This document shows positions 36,425 through 44,826 of a stretch of DNA of 64,000 nt, piece after piece. Position numbers and translations under genes: made by a program. The DNA lies in the NCBI GenBank assembly GCA_020848835.1, contig JADLHJ010000064.1:1-64000 (forward strand). The letters are read 5' to 3'. A model generated the notes under the pieces. That model saw nothing but the letters and a program-made list of their open reading frames with translations, did no database searches and was not told where the DNA came from. The stretch is from Candidatus Hydrogenedentota bacterium (lineage in GTDB: Bacteria; Hydrogenedentota; Hydrogenedentia; Hydrogenedentales; SLHB01). How positions within the stretch are numbered: position 1 is the first letter of the stretch; each line of letters opens with the position of its first letter.

Positions 36425-37057
36425 ATGTGGGAAGAAATCGATGGCGCAGTCGAGAAGCTGCGCGATACCAAGGCAGGTTGGGTTACCCGGCGCGACGCGG
36501 TCGAGTTGCTCGGCAAAGTCACCTTGAAATCGCTCGACGCATTGCAGGCCGCGAGCGATGAATTAGACGTCGATGTACGGCGCTCGGTCGATGACATGCT
36601 CGGGCGCGCAGCCGCAACTTTGCAGGGTGTGAAGCCAAAATTTGAATCTACGCCCCCAACACTCGAAGAACTCGCAAAAGCCTGCGCAAAGGAAGGCGTG
36701 CGCGAAGTCGAACAAGATGGTGATTCGTTTGATATCCGCGTGAAGCTCAAGGAAGGCCGGACGCAAACGGTCCACATTCGACAGTTCAGCCGGGCCGACG
36801 GCGTAAAGCTGATCCAGGTATACACCGTGTGCGGAAAGGCCGATGAAAAATCCTACGAGTGGGCCTTGCGCGCAAACATGAAATTGATCCAGGGCGCAGT
36901 GGCGCTGGCGAAGCAGGGCGATGACGAACGCTTTGTGTTGACCATGTGTTTCCTCGCGGGCGAAGCAACGAAATCAGAGATAAAGGCGGCAGTGAAAGAA
37001 GCCGCGTATTACGGCGACTGGATTGAACAGAAGGTAACCGGCCAAGACGATTTCTAA
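36425..37057 (+). CDS. YbjN-like domain protein
   Basis: 210 residues from ATG 36425; AAGGAGAGG at 36411-36419 sets the start. The N-terminal 75 residues look like a short helical repeat (VEKLRDTKAGWVTRRDAVELLGKV ... ALQAASDELDVDVRRSVDDML), HEAT-like. The C-terminal domain (about 90-205) resembles YbjN/type III chaperone-like folds: DIRVKLKEGRTQTVHI, LIQVYTVCGKADEK, WALRANMKLIQGAVALAKQGDDERFVLTMCF. It is likely a cytoplasmic adaptor. First gene of a three-gene operon with the pentapeptide and MBL genes (2-base gap, then a 4-base overlap). Confidence 0.65.
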   Translation: MWEEIDGAVEKLRDTKAGWVTRRDAVELLGKVTLKSLDALQAASDELDVDVRRSVDDMLGRAAATLQGVKPKFESTPPTLEELAKACAKEGVREVEQDGDSFDIRVKLKEGRTQTVHIRQFSRADGVKLIQVYTVCGKADEKSYEWALRANMKLIQGAVALAKQGDDERFVLTMCFLAGEATKSEIKAAVKEAAYYGDWIEQKVTGQDDF

Positions 37058-37059
37058 CG

Positions 37060-37572
37060 ATGAGCAACACAGCACCAGAAGATCGAAGTGAAGCGCTCGC
37101 CCTGATCGCCTCCGGCGGCGGCATCGGCGCGGACCTGCGCAATATCGATCTGTCCGGCGCGGACCTGCACGGCGCGCGCTTGTCCGGCGCGAACCTATCG
37201 GGAGCGAACCTGAGCGGCGCAAATTTGTTTGAAACAATCCTCGACGGCGCGAATTTAGCGGACGCAAATCTCACAAACGCAAACTGCGAATTCGCTTTAC
37301 TCGGAGCGGCCGATCTTACCCGCGCAAATCTCTCAGGCGCAAATCTGAAACGCGCCAACCTAGTTGGCACAAAAGGGCACAACGCCAACTTTAGCGGCGC
37401 AAATCTCTACTACTCGCGTCCCGGAAACGCGGATTTTCAAAATGCCTCGTTCCAAGGCGCCGACATTACCCGCGCGATTTTTCGACGGGCCAACCTCAGC
37501 GGCGCAAACCTTTCCGGCGCAATCGGCCAAGCAAACTTTGAAAACGCCACACTCGACGGAGCGCAACGATGA
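37060..37572 (+). CDS. Pentapeptide repeat protein
   Basis: 170 residues made almost wholly of A(D/N)LxX repeats from about residue 22 (ADLRNIDLSGADLHGARLSGAN...) to the end: about 27 pentapeptides, enough for a right-handed quadrilateral beta helix of roughly seven coils. One break near 110-120 (LVGTKGHN) could be a loop. No signal peptide or membrane helix. Such helices often serve as binding scaffolds or DNA mimics (Qnr/MfpA), but nothing here marks gyrase protection. It overlaps the MBL gene by ATGA. Confidence 0.88.
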   Translation: MSNTAPEDRSEALALIASGGGIGADLRNIDLSGADLHGARLSGANLSGANLSGANLFETILDGANLADANLTNANCEFALLGAADLTRANLSGANLKRANLVGTKGHNANFSGANLYYSRPGNADFQNASFQGADITRAIFRRANLSGANLSGAIGQANFENATLDGAQR

Positions 37573-38129
37573 TCGTCAAACACTTCATGCTCAACGTGCA
37601 CGAGGTGAATTCCTTCATCGCGGCGGATTCGGAGACGCGCGATGCAATGCTCATCGACGCAGGCGACTACGACGAGCGCATTGAGCAGTATCTGAACGAC
37701 GAAGGACTCAACCTAAAAAAGATATTCATCACCCACGATCACTACGACCACACCGACGGCATCGCCGATTATATGAAGCGCTTCCACCCGGAACTGATCA
37801 GCGGCACCTCACCCATCGGCGGATGCGAATCACAAATCGTTAAACACGGCGATGAGATTCGATTGGGCCGGCTCACGGGAAAAATCTATTCGACGCCGGG
37901 CCACACCCCCGTGGGTCTCACGCTCGCCTTCCTCGGCCACGTCTTCACCGGCGACGCCCTCTTCGCCGGCTCCGTCGGCGGCACCAGCAACCCGCGCGAT
38001 TACAACACCCAACTCGCCGCCATCCGCCAACACATCTTCACCCTACCCGAAGATACCCTCGTCCACGTCGGCCACGGCCCATCCAGCACCGTAGCAATCG
38101 AGAAACGCTACAACCCATTCTTTGTTTGA
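37569..38129 (+). CDS. MBL-fold metallohydrolase (glyoxalase II-like)
   Basis: 186 residues. The metal site is visible: H56-x-H58-x-D60-H61 in FITHDHYDHTDG, a second His in STPGHTPVG, Asp in VFTGDALFAGSVG and a last His in VHVGHGPSST. The compact single-domain length and LIDAGDYDERIEQYL resemble YcbL/glyoxalase II-type thioester hydrolases. The substrate is undefined. Its TGA directly abuts the stop codon of the convergent GntP permease gene with no intervening base. Confidence 0.9.
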   Translation: MIVKHFMLNVHEVNSFIAADSETRDAMLIDAGDYDERIEQYLNDEGLNLKKIFITHDHYDHTDGIADYMKRFHPELISGTSPIGGCESQIVKHGDEIRLGRLTGKIYSTPGHTPVGLTLAFLGHVFTGDALFAGSVGGTSNPRDYNTQLAAIRQHIFTLPEDTLVHVGHGPSSTVAIEKRYNPFFV

Positions 38130-39446
38130 TTAACGCAGGCCAAGAATAAGGATGGCGAGCACCGTCCCCAGCGCGGGAACAATTACTGTCAGCGCGGCAA
38201 ACGCGGGGTAGGCCCCAGAGTAAGGTTCACGGCAGATGGAGCGTATCGTGGTCACCACGTAGCCATTGTGCGGAAGTGTATCGAGCGCGCCGGAGGAGAT
38301 CGCAACAACGCGATGCAGTGCATCCGCGCTGACGCCCAAAGATAGATAATGCGACGCAAAGAGTGGCAGCGCGATGGTCTGTCCACCGGATGCTGAACCG
38401 GTAAGACCGGCGATAACGCTGACCGCCACCGCAGCGCCCACGAGAGGTGGCCCAGGCAAGTGCGTCATGAAATCGACCGATGCCTGAAACCCGGCGGTAA
38501 GTTTTGCCACACCGCCGAACCCTACCACAGCCGCCGTGTTCGCAATCGCAATGAGCGCACCGAGCGCACCGGCAGACGCAACATCCGCGAGTTGTGCGCG
38601 TCGTATGAAACGCGCGTTCAGCACAAGGCCCGCCACGACGCCCGCGCCGAGCGCGACAATCAGCGCGGATTCCTTGAGCGTGGCATGAAGGAGAAAAGAG
38701 ACGACGAGTACAAAGAACAATGGTACAACTCCACGCCATACGGCGGGTAGTTCGCGCTCCTCTACAATTGGGTCGGAAGGATTGGTCTCAAATTGCTCGC
38801 CAGCCGCCGTTGCGCGGCGCACCATTCGCGTTAACCAAAAATATCCGATGCCAGCCATGAACAGCGCGACAACTAAGCTGACTTCCCACGCCGCGTATGG
38901 CGTCGTGCCGAGATATTTCGTTGGGATCCAATTCTGAATCTCCGGCGACCCTGCAGACGTCATCGTAAACGTCACCGAGCCGAACGCGAGGGACGCCGGG
39001 ATGAACCTACGCGGAATGTTCGCCGTGCGAAACAGACTCAGCGCCATCGGGTATACAGAGAACGCGACAACAAACAGGCTCACGCCGCCATAGGTGAGCA
39101 CCGCGCACGACAATACGACCGCGCCAATCGCGTGTTGCGCGCCAAGCCGCGTCACAATCCATCGCGCGACGCTGTCCGCCGCCCCGCTCGCCTCCATCAC
39201 CTTGCCAAATACGGAGCCAAGCAAGAACATGAAGAACCATGTCTTTACGAAACCGACGAAGCCATCCATGTACGCAGTGGTGAAATTCGGCGCGCCCTCC
39301 GCCGCACCTTGCGGAAACAAGGGAAACCCGCTCGCAATGGCAACCAACAGCGCACACAACGGCGCGGCGATGAGCAACTCCACCCCGCGCATCGTGAGGT
39401 AAATGAGCAGCACAAGGCCCAACAATAATCCGAACAGACTTAACAT
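38130..39446 (-). CDS. GntP-family permease
   Basis: 438 residues with about 12 transmembrane helices. Signature segments: MFLLGSVFGKVMEASGAADSVARWI, TYGGVSLFVVAFSVYPMALSLFR, PRRFIPASLAFGSVTFTMTSAGSPEIQNWIP, and a late GLTGSASGGQTIALPLFA. GntP permeases are proton symporters for gluconate and related sugar acids or for small carboxylates such as D-serine or 3-hydroxybutyrate. The divergent sequence does not fix the substrate. No catabolic partner gene is adjacent. Confidence 0.88.
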   Translation of the reverse strand: MLSLFGLLLGLVLLIYLTMRGVELLIAAPLCALLVAIASGFPLFPQGAAEGAPNFTTAYMDGFVGFVKTWFFMFLLGSVFGKVMEASGAADSVARWIVTRLGAQHAIGAVVLSCAVLTYGGVSLFVVAFSVYPMALSLFRTANIPRRFIPASLAFGSVTFTMTSAGSPEIQNWIPTKYLGTTPYAAWEVSLVVALFMAGIGYFWLTRMVRRATAAGEQFETNPSDPIVEERELPAVWRGVVPLFFVLVVSFLLHATLKESALIVALGAGVVAGLVLNARFIRRAQLADVASAGALGALIAIANTAAVVGFGGVAKLTAGFQASVDFMTHLPGPPLVGAAVAVSVIAGLTGSASGGQTIALPLFASHYLSLGVSADALHRVVAISSGALDTLPHNGYVVTTIRSICREPYSGAYPAFAALTVIVPALGTVLAILILGLR

Positions 39447-39569
39447 GAATGCTCACCCGGAATCCGACAACCACCGAGCGTCAGACTAGCGCAATGCCAA
39501 ACAACAAATCGATTCTGAGTAGAAGTTGATTCGGTGACTCTTGCCTGAGAGCCTCAAAAAATAATTATC

Positions 39570-39690
39570 CCGAAGGGATTCCAGCACGTAGCCCGGGGTT
39601 GGCCCGCTGGAGTCGCTTCGACGCAGGCGGGCCTACCCTGGGTAAGCCCATACCAACACCGTGTGAACCCGGTAGGGGTTCTGGCAATTC
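39570..39690. repeat. Intergenic palindromic/repeat-like segment
   Basis: Between the GntP and DUF1501 genes. It contains CCCGAAGGGATTCCAGCA and a similar direct copy CCCGGTAGGGGTTCTGGCA about 85 bases later, plus complementary GCCCGGGGTTGG / CCTACCCTGGGTAAGC and CCCGCTGGAG ... GCAGGCGGG arms. It looks like a folded dispersed intergenic repeat, but it is the only copy in this window. Confidence 0.4.
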
Positions 39691-39702
39691 TTGTTAGAGA
39701 TT

Positions 39703-41127
39703 CTACGCAACGATCTCGCGGATCACGTGCCCATGCACGTCGGTGAGTCGGCGATCAATTCCGTTGTTGAGGTAGGTGAGTTTGGTATGGTCAATCCCGA
39801 GGAGGTGCAGCACCGTCGCGTGCAGATCGTAGCAATAGGTAGGGTTCTCGGCGGCTTTATAGGACCATTCGTCGCTCGCGCCATAGGTCGTGCCGCCTTT
39901 GATGCCGCCGCCTGCAAGCCATGAGGTAAACGTGAAAGGGTTGTGATCGCGGCCCGCGCCGCCCTGGCTGCAAGGCATCCGCCCGAACTCCGTCGTCCAA
40001 ATCACAATCGTGTCGTCGAGCATGCCGCGCGATTTCAGATCAATGAGCAACGCCGCCGCAGGTTTGTCCATACCCTTTGCCATGATCGCGTGATCGCGCG
40101 CGAGGTCTTCGTGCGAGTCCCAGTTGCGGCGCGGGAAGCCGTTGTCCGCGCCGCTCCAAATCTGCACAAAGCGCACACCGCGTTCCAGCAGCCGGCGCGC
40201 AACAAGACAATTGCGTCCAAGGTCTTCGGTCTCTTTTTCGTCAAGCCCGTAGAGCTTTTTCGTCGCGTCAGTTTCGCCAGTGAGATTGAGCACTTCCGGC
40301 GCGCTGACTTGCAAGCGCGCGGCGAGTTCATAACTTTGAATGCGTGCATCAAGTCGCGAATCGCCCACGCGCGTGGCCGCGTGCTCGCGGTTCAATTGGT
40401 TCAACACCGCCAACGCATCGCGATCGTTTTCCGGCGTCGCGAACGAATCCTTCGGCGGAAACAAATCGGCAATGGGGTTCGGCGCGCTCGGCTTAATCAT
40501 CGTCCCTTGGAACGACGACGGCAGGAAACCCGCGCTCCAATTCTTCGGACCATTCGGAGCGAAACCGCGCGCGTCGGGCAGCACAACAAAGGTCGGCAGG
40601 TTGTCGTTCATGCTGCCAAGCCCATACGCGATCCACGCGCCCATCCCAGGGAAGCCCGGCAACACAAACCCCGTCGCCTGCATGAAGGTTGCGGGGCCGT
40701 GCACATTCGATTTCGCAACCATCGAATGCAGGAATGCCATATCATCCGCGCACTCAGCGAGGTGCGGCACCAGATCGGAAACCCATTTACCGCTCTGACC
40801 GCGCTGTTTCCACGCCCACGGCGACGGCATCACCACGCCCGCCTGGCTCTGAAACAACTCGACCTTTTCACCGGGATCGAACTGCTGCCCCGCCTTCTCA
40901 ATCAACAGTGGCTTGTAATCAAACGTGTCGCACTGGCTCGCCGCGCCCGACATGAATAACTGCACCACCCGCGTAGCACGCGGCGCATGATGCAACCCAC
41001 CGCGCAACCCAGGCCCAAATCCCGCAGCCTCCGCCTTCGGCAACAACCCATCCCGCGCCAGCATTTGCGCCAGCGCCACACCACCCAGGCCCCCGCCCAA
41101 ATTCCACAAAAAATCACGACGATTCAT
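39703..41127 (-). CDS. DUF1501 family TAT-exported protein
   Basis: 474 residues from ATG 41127, where the twin-arginine motif MNRRDFLWNLGGGLGG begins; an earlier ATG seven codons upstream is possible. The DUF1501 landmarks are VVQLFMSGAASQCDTFDYKP, MVAKSNVHGPATFMQATGF, GLGSMNDNLPTFVVLPD, RDHNPFTFTSWLAGGGIKGG and HATVLHLLGIDH. The family is related to sulfatase/alkaline phosphatase folds (the DTIVIWTTEFGR segment). It usually sits beside a DUF1553/DUF1549 partner in Planctomycetota, but none is adjacent here. The activity is unknown. Confidence 0.9.
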   Translation of the reverse strand: MNRRDFLWNLGGGLGGVALAQMLARDGLLPKAEAAGFGPGLRGGLHHAPRATRVVQLFMSGAASQCDTFDYKPLLIEKAGQQFDPGEKVELFQSQAGVVMPSPWAWKQRGQSGKWVSDLVPHLAECADDMAFLHSMVAKSNVHGPATFMQATGFVLPGFPGMGAWIAYGLGSMNDNLPTFVVLPDARGFAPNGPKNWSAGFLPSSFQGTMIKPSAPNPIADLFPPKDSFATPENDRDALAVLNQLNREHAATRVGDSRLDARIQSYELAARLQVSAPEVLNLTGETDATKKLYGLDEKETEDLGRNCLVARRLLERGVRFVQIWSGADNGFPRRNWDSHEDLARDHAIMAKGMDKPAAALLIDLKSRGMLDDTIVIWTTEFGRMPCSQGGAGRDHNPFTFTSWLAGGGIKGGTTYGASDEWSYKAAENPTYCYDLHATVLHLLGIDHTKLTYLNNGIDRRLTDVHGHVIREIVA

Positions 41128-41282
41128 TTGGAAAGTATACATCGCCAAACGCGCGATTGCGTTTTTTCGCAGCGATGCCCGAAGTACTGACGAAGTCCAG
41201 CGTCAGAGCGCCTCAAAATCTACGGAGCGGTATAATCGTTTTGGGAATCGGCCGTACATGGCTGGGGCCAAAGGGGGACCGC

Positions 41283-42092
41283 ATGGATACGTTCGCGCAA
41301 TTACATCCTGTCGTGCAGGCCGGGTTGGCCACACTGTTCACCTGGGGTGTGACGGCGCTCGGCGCGGCGGTGGTGCTAGGCTTTCGCACGTTCAATCCAA
41401 AAGTACTCGATGGCATGCTCGGCATTGCAGCCGGCGTCATGATCGCGGCGAGCTTCTGGTCGCTGCTCGCACCGGCGATTGAGTTGAGTGCCGAGAGTGG
41501 GGGACTGCCTTGGGGTCCTCCGCTGATTGGGTTTCTGGCGGGCGGCGTATTCCTCTGGGTGGCAGACAAGTTGCTGCCTCACCTGCACCCGGGCTTCGCA
41601 ATGTCGGAAGCGGAAGGAATTCATACATCGTGGCGTCGCAGTACTCTTCTCGTGCTCGCAATTACGTTGCATAACATTCCCGAAGGCCTCGCCGTTGGCG
41701 TAGCGTTCGGCGCTGCAGCATTAGACTTGCCCGGGGCAACGCTCGGTGGTGCGCTGGCCCTTGCGATAGGAATTGGGATTCAGAATTTCCCAGAGGGTAC
41801 CGCCGTGGCGGTGCCATTGCGCCGCGAAGGTATGTCGCGCACGCGAAGCTTCATGTATGGCCAAATGTCCGGCGCAGTCGAGCCGATCTCCGGGATGCTC
41901 GGTGCAGCCGCCGTGCTTGCAATGCGTCCCATCTTGCCATACGCACTCGCGTTTGCAGCAGGAGCCATGATTTTTGTCGTTGCCGAAGAACTCATTCCCG
42001 AATCGCAGCGCAGGGGCGATACCGATCTGCCTACGGTCGGGGTGATGGCGGGCTTTGCGATTATGATGACGCTCGACGTGGCGCTGGGATAG
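41283..42092 (+). CDS. ZIP family divalent metal transporter
   Basis: 269 residues from ATG 41283, with AAGGGGG at 41270-41276. About eight transmembrane helices. The metal-path motifs are HNIPEGLAVGVAFG (helix IV) and NFPEGTAVAVPL (helix V, with Asn in place of the usual His), and there is a late AEELIPES. Between helices III and IV is a His-containing loop (LLPHLHPGF). It imports Zn2+ or related ions in the ZupT/GufA branch. Monocistronic; convergent with the GCS2 gene 16 bases downstream. Confidence 0.9.
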   Translation: MDTFAQLHPVVQAGLATLFTWGVTALGAAVVLGFRTFNPKVLDGMLGIAAGVMIAASFWSLLAPAIELSAESGGLPWGPPLIGFLAGGVFLWVADKLLPHLHPGFAMSEAEGIHTSWRRSTLLVLAITLHNIPEGLAVGVAFGAAALDLPGATLGGALALAIGIGIQNFPEGTAVAVPLRREGMSRTRSFMYGQMSGAVEPISGMLGAAAVLAMRPILPYALAFAAGAMIFVVAEELIPESQRRGDTDLPTVGVMAGFAIMMTLDVALG

Positions 42093-42108
42093 CGAACGGG
42101 ATCGCGAA

Positions 42109-43350
42109 TCACGCTTTGTAGAGTTGCCCTTGCGCGAGGCAATCGCAGAGGTCTCTATAAACGCCTGCAATATTCGAACGCGAATACTCTCGGTCCAGTG
42201 ATCGAAGTATCCGTCCGGAAAGTGTTCCATGCGTAAGAAGCGCATCGAGCGCGGCGGATACTTCCGGCGCAACATTCGTGCGGAAGGGCGCAGATTCATT
42301 CACGAGTTTTCGCCACAACGATCCCACAGTCGCGCTGACGTCCATTTCGAGCGCCGCGGCGTACTCCTGTAAACCAATACGCGCGTTCTCCCCGTCGCGA
42401 ATCACACGCATCAGGATTTCGTGCAATGTCTGTGTATCGAATGCGCGCTGCGCCTCATGCGATAGCCACTGTTCTTCGCAGAGTCCGCGCAGAACGCCGG
42501 TAATCGCATGCACAACAGCGAGGTCCGCGGCGGGGCACTCCTGGACGTCGAGCACGCGCACTTCGATTGTATTGCGATCGAACCGCGCGATAGCGCCGCG
42601 CGCGTTGAGCCATTCATCTTGCAGGATTGCGTCGGGATCGAACGGTGCGATTTCACGATACATCTGCTGCAAAATCACTTCCTGATACTCTTCCGGCGAA
42701 AACACCGGCTCGGGAATGACCAAGCCCGTGACCGACGGAATGCGCTTGCAATTGCTGCGGTAGACGTCCATGCGATTGTCTAGCAGTCCCGTCGCCCGCG
42801 TGTCCATGATCGGCGAGCTCGCGGCAAGCGCGGGCATAATCGGCATAAGAAAGCGTATCGCGGCGTGCAGCCGCGCAAATTCTTCGTCGTTCGCAAAAGG
42901 CAAGTTCAGGTGTACGCTCTGCAAGTTTGACCACCCGTGCCCGCGGCAATCGAATATCTTGTTGAACGCGTCGTAGATTTCGTTGTTGTCATGCGGCCAC
43001 AGGCGAGTGTGCGAGAACGGGTCCATCCACGGGTGCATTGCCGTGGGCATGAGCCGCGCGCCCATGGGTTCAAGCAAATCATTAATGTCGCGCACATTTT
43101 TTTGATACTCGGAGTGGACAGCGTCGATCGACTCAAGCGGCGCGGTGGATTTTAGTTCGATGACATGAAGCACCAACTCGTTTGACCACGTGACAAGCCC
43201 ACGCTCCACTTCGTTGGTGTATTTGCCCGCGACGAGTTTCAACACTTCATCGGTAATCGGTTTTACACCGAGCGTCTCCGAATCGACGATCATGTACTCG
43301 AGTTCGACGCCATAGCGCTCGAACAGATGGAAAGATGGGGGAGAGCTCAT
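42109..43350 (-). CDS. GCS2-family carboxylate-amine ligase (glutamate-cysteine ligase-like)
   Basis: 413 residues. GCS2 family landmarks are the N-terminal FERYGVELEYMIVD (glutamate/metal binding), LHVIELKSTAPL, LMPTAMHPWMDP, SNLQSVHLNLPFANDEEFARL and IEVRVLDVQECPAADLAVV. Members form amide bonds between a gamma- or alpha-carboxylate and an amine using ATP; the YbdK branch has weak glutamate-cysteine ligase activity. It begins two bases after the RimK-like gene and is the last gene of the run that also includes the C39-like peptidase, so the natural product is likely a peptide-like conjugate rather than glutathione. Confidence 0.88.
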   Translation of the reverse strand: MSSPPSFHLFERYGVELEYMIVDSETLGVKPITDEVLKLVAGKYTNEVERGLVTWSNELVLHVIELKSTAPLESIDAVHSEYQKNVRDINDLLEPMGARLMPTAMHPWMDPFSHTRLWPHDNNEIYDAFNKIFDCRGHGWSNLQSVHLNLPFANDEEFARLHAAIRFLMPIMPALAASSPIMDTRATGLLDNRMDVYRSNCKRIPSVTGLVIPEPVFSPEEYQEVILQQMYREIAPFDPDAILQDEWLNARGAIARFDRNTIEVRVLDVQECPAADLAVVHAITGVLRGLCEEQWLSHEAQRAFDTQTLHEILMRVIRDGENARIGLQEYAAALEMDVSATVGSLWRKLVNESAPFRTNVAPEVSAALDALLTHGTLSGRILRSLDREYSRSNIAGVYRDLCDCLAQGQLYKA

Positions 43351-43352
43351 CG

Positions 43353-44822
43353 TTAGTCGCGCGCTTCCTTCATTGCTTCGATGCGCTTCAAAAATACTTC
43401 CATGACGGCGAGATATAAATCGTCCTTCAACACGCGATCCTCAAAGCCCGCCTCGACGCTTGGGTTGTCGTTCACTTCGATCACGTAGGTGCGACGTCCG
43501 CTTTCTTTTAGATCGACACCGTAGAATCCGTTGCCGATCAGTTTGCAGGCGCGCAACGCCGTATTGACCACATGGTCCGGCGCATCCTCAATCGGCATCG
43601 TGTCCACTTTGCCGTAATGCGTCTTGCCCTTATCGTCGCGCCGCTGAATCTGCCAATGCTTCTCCGCCATGTGATAGCGGCACGCATACAGCGCCTTGCC
43701 ATCCAGCACGCCAATGCGCCAATCGTAGTCCGTCGGAAGAAACTCCTGCGCGATCACCAGGTCCGACTCGTCGAGCAACGCTTCAAGGCGATCGTGCAGC
43801 TCTTCTTCGGTCATTGCCTTGTGTACACCTTGCGAAAACGAGCTGTCCGGTTGCTTCAAAATGCAGGGCAGGCCAATCTCGCTCAACACTTCTTCCTGGT
43901 TTCCCTTGTGCACGATCAGCGTTTTGGGAACGCGTATCCGGTGCAAGTCCATCAGCTCCGCGAGATACACCTTGTTCCCGCACTTCACAATCGAATCCGG
44001 GTCGTCGATTACGACCAACCCCTCAGCATGTGCGCGGCGCGACCACCGATAGGTGTGATGGTCTACGCTCGTAGTTTCGCGGATGAATAGCCCATCGTAC
44101 TGCGACAGCGTTCCGTAGTCGTCCTTCTCAACCAACTCAGCGTCCATATCCAGCTTCTTCGCCGCCTTGATGAATTTTTCCAGCGCACGTTCGTTCGACG
44201 GCGGATCCGCTTCATTCGGATTGTGAAGAATTGCAATGTCGTAGCGCGCAGCCGAACGCCACGGCGCAGTCGCGCGCGAATTCTCGAAGTAGTCCTGCGT
44301 CACCTCGACGACAAAATCGTGATGGTCCTCGGGAATTTCGTTTGCGGAAATTGTGCGCAGGCTCGATAGTTGCCAGCCGTCTTCTTCATCCAGGACAAAC
44401 TTTGCGCGCATGAATGGTGACTGAAAATGCCGGAAGACGTAACCGCAGAGTTTGTCATACCGCTTGGCCATATTCCGGCCAAAGTAAATGCTTAGCGTAA
44501 ATTCGCCAGAATGAATCGGTTTAAGGCTTGAATGAATCAGTTCCTGCAATTCATCCGACGCGAGGCGAATTATCGCGGCGGATTTCATGTCCTGGATCGT
44601 CTCGATGCTTGGTAGTGGTTTGTGTCCGCGCGCAGTTGCCAACAACGACACGTAATAACCCGTGCTTTGGTAGCGATAGGACCGGCACAAATTGAACACG
44701 CGCGCACCGCGAAGTCGATAATATTTCGGGTTGGTCAGATAATCGCGCGCGGCCACGACCTCGCCCATCTTGATGTCCAGCGGCCAATTCTGCGGTCGAT
44801 TGACGACGATGAGGACTGACAT
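43353..44822 (-). CDS. RimK-like ATP-grasp ligase with RLAN N-terminal domain
   Basis: 489 residues. The N-terminal half (about 1-190) is the RimK-like ATP-grasp N-terminal (RLAN) domain: SVLIVVNRPQNWPLDI, REYL-like ARDYLTNPKYYRLRGARVFNLCRSYRYQSTGYYVSLLA. The ATP-grasp domain follows: a CGNKVYLAELM helix, ILKQPDSSFSQGVHK (ATP lysine and Gly loop), and the metal-binding IEVNDNPSVEAGFED near 455. These enzymes ligate an amino acid, commonly glutamate, to a carboxylate on a protein, peptide or small molecule. Gaps are four bases to the peptidase gene and two to the GCS2 gene. The acceptor is unknown. Confidence 0.9.
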   Translation of the reverse strand: MSVLIVVNRPQNWPLDIKMGEVVAARDYLTNPKYYRLRGARVFNLCRSYRYQSTGYYVSLLATARGHKPLPSIETIQDMKSAAIIRLASDELQELIHSSLKPIHSGEFTLSIYFGRNMAKRYDKLCGYVFRHFQSPFMRAKFVLDEEDGWQLSSLRTISANEIPEDHHDFVVEVTQDYFENSRATAPWRSAARYDIAILHNPNEADPPSNERALEKFIKAAKKLDMDAELVEKDDYGTLSQYDGLFIRETTSVDHHTYRWSRRAHAEGLVVIDDPDSIVKCGNKVYLAELMDLHRIRVPKTLIVHKGNQEEVLSEIGLPCILKQPDSSFSQGVHKAMTEEELHDRLEALLDESDLVIAQEFLPTDYDWRIGVLDGKALYACRYHMAEKHWQIQRRDDKGKTHYGKVDTMPIEDAPDHVVNTALRACKLIGNGFYGVDLKESGRRTYVIEVNDNPSVEAGFEDRVLKDDLYLAVMEVFLKRIEAMKEARD

Positions 44823-44826
44823 ATGG

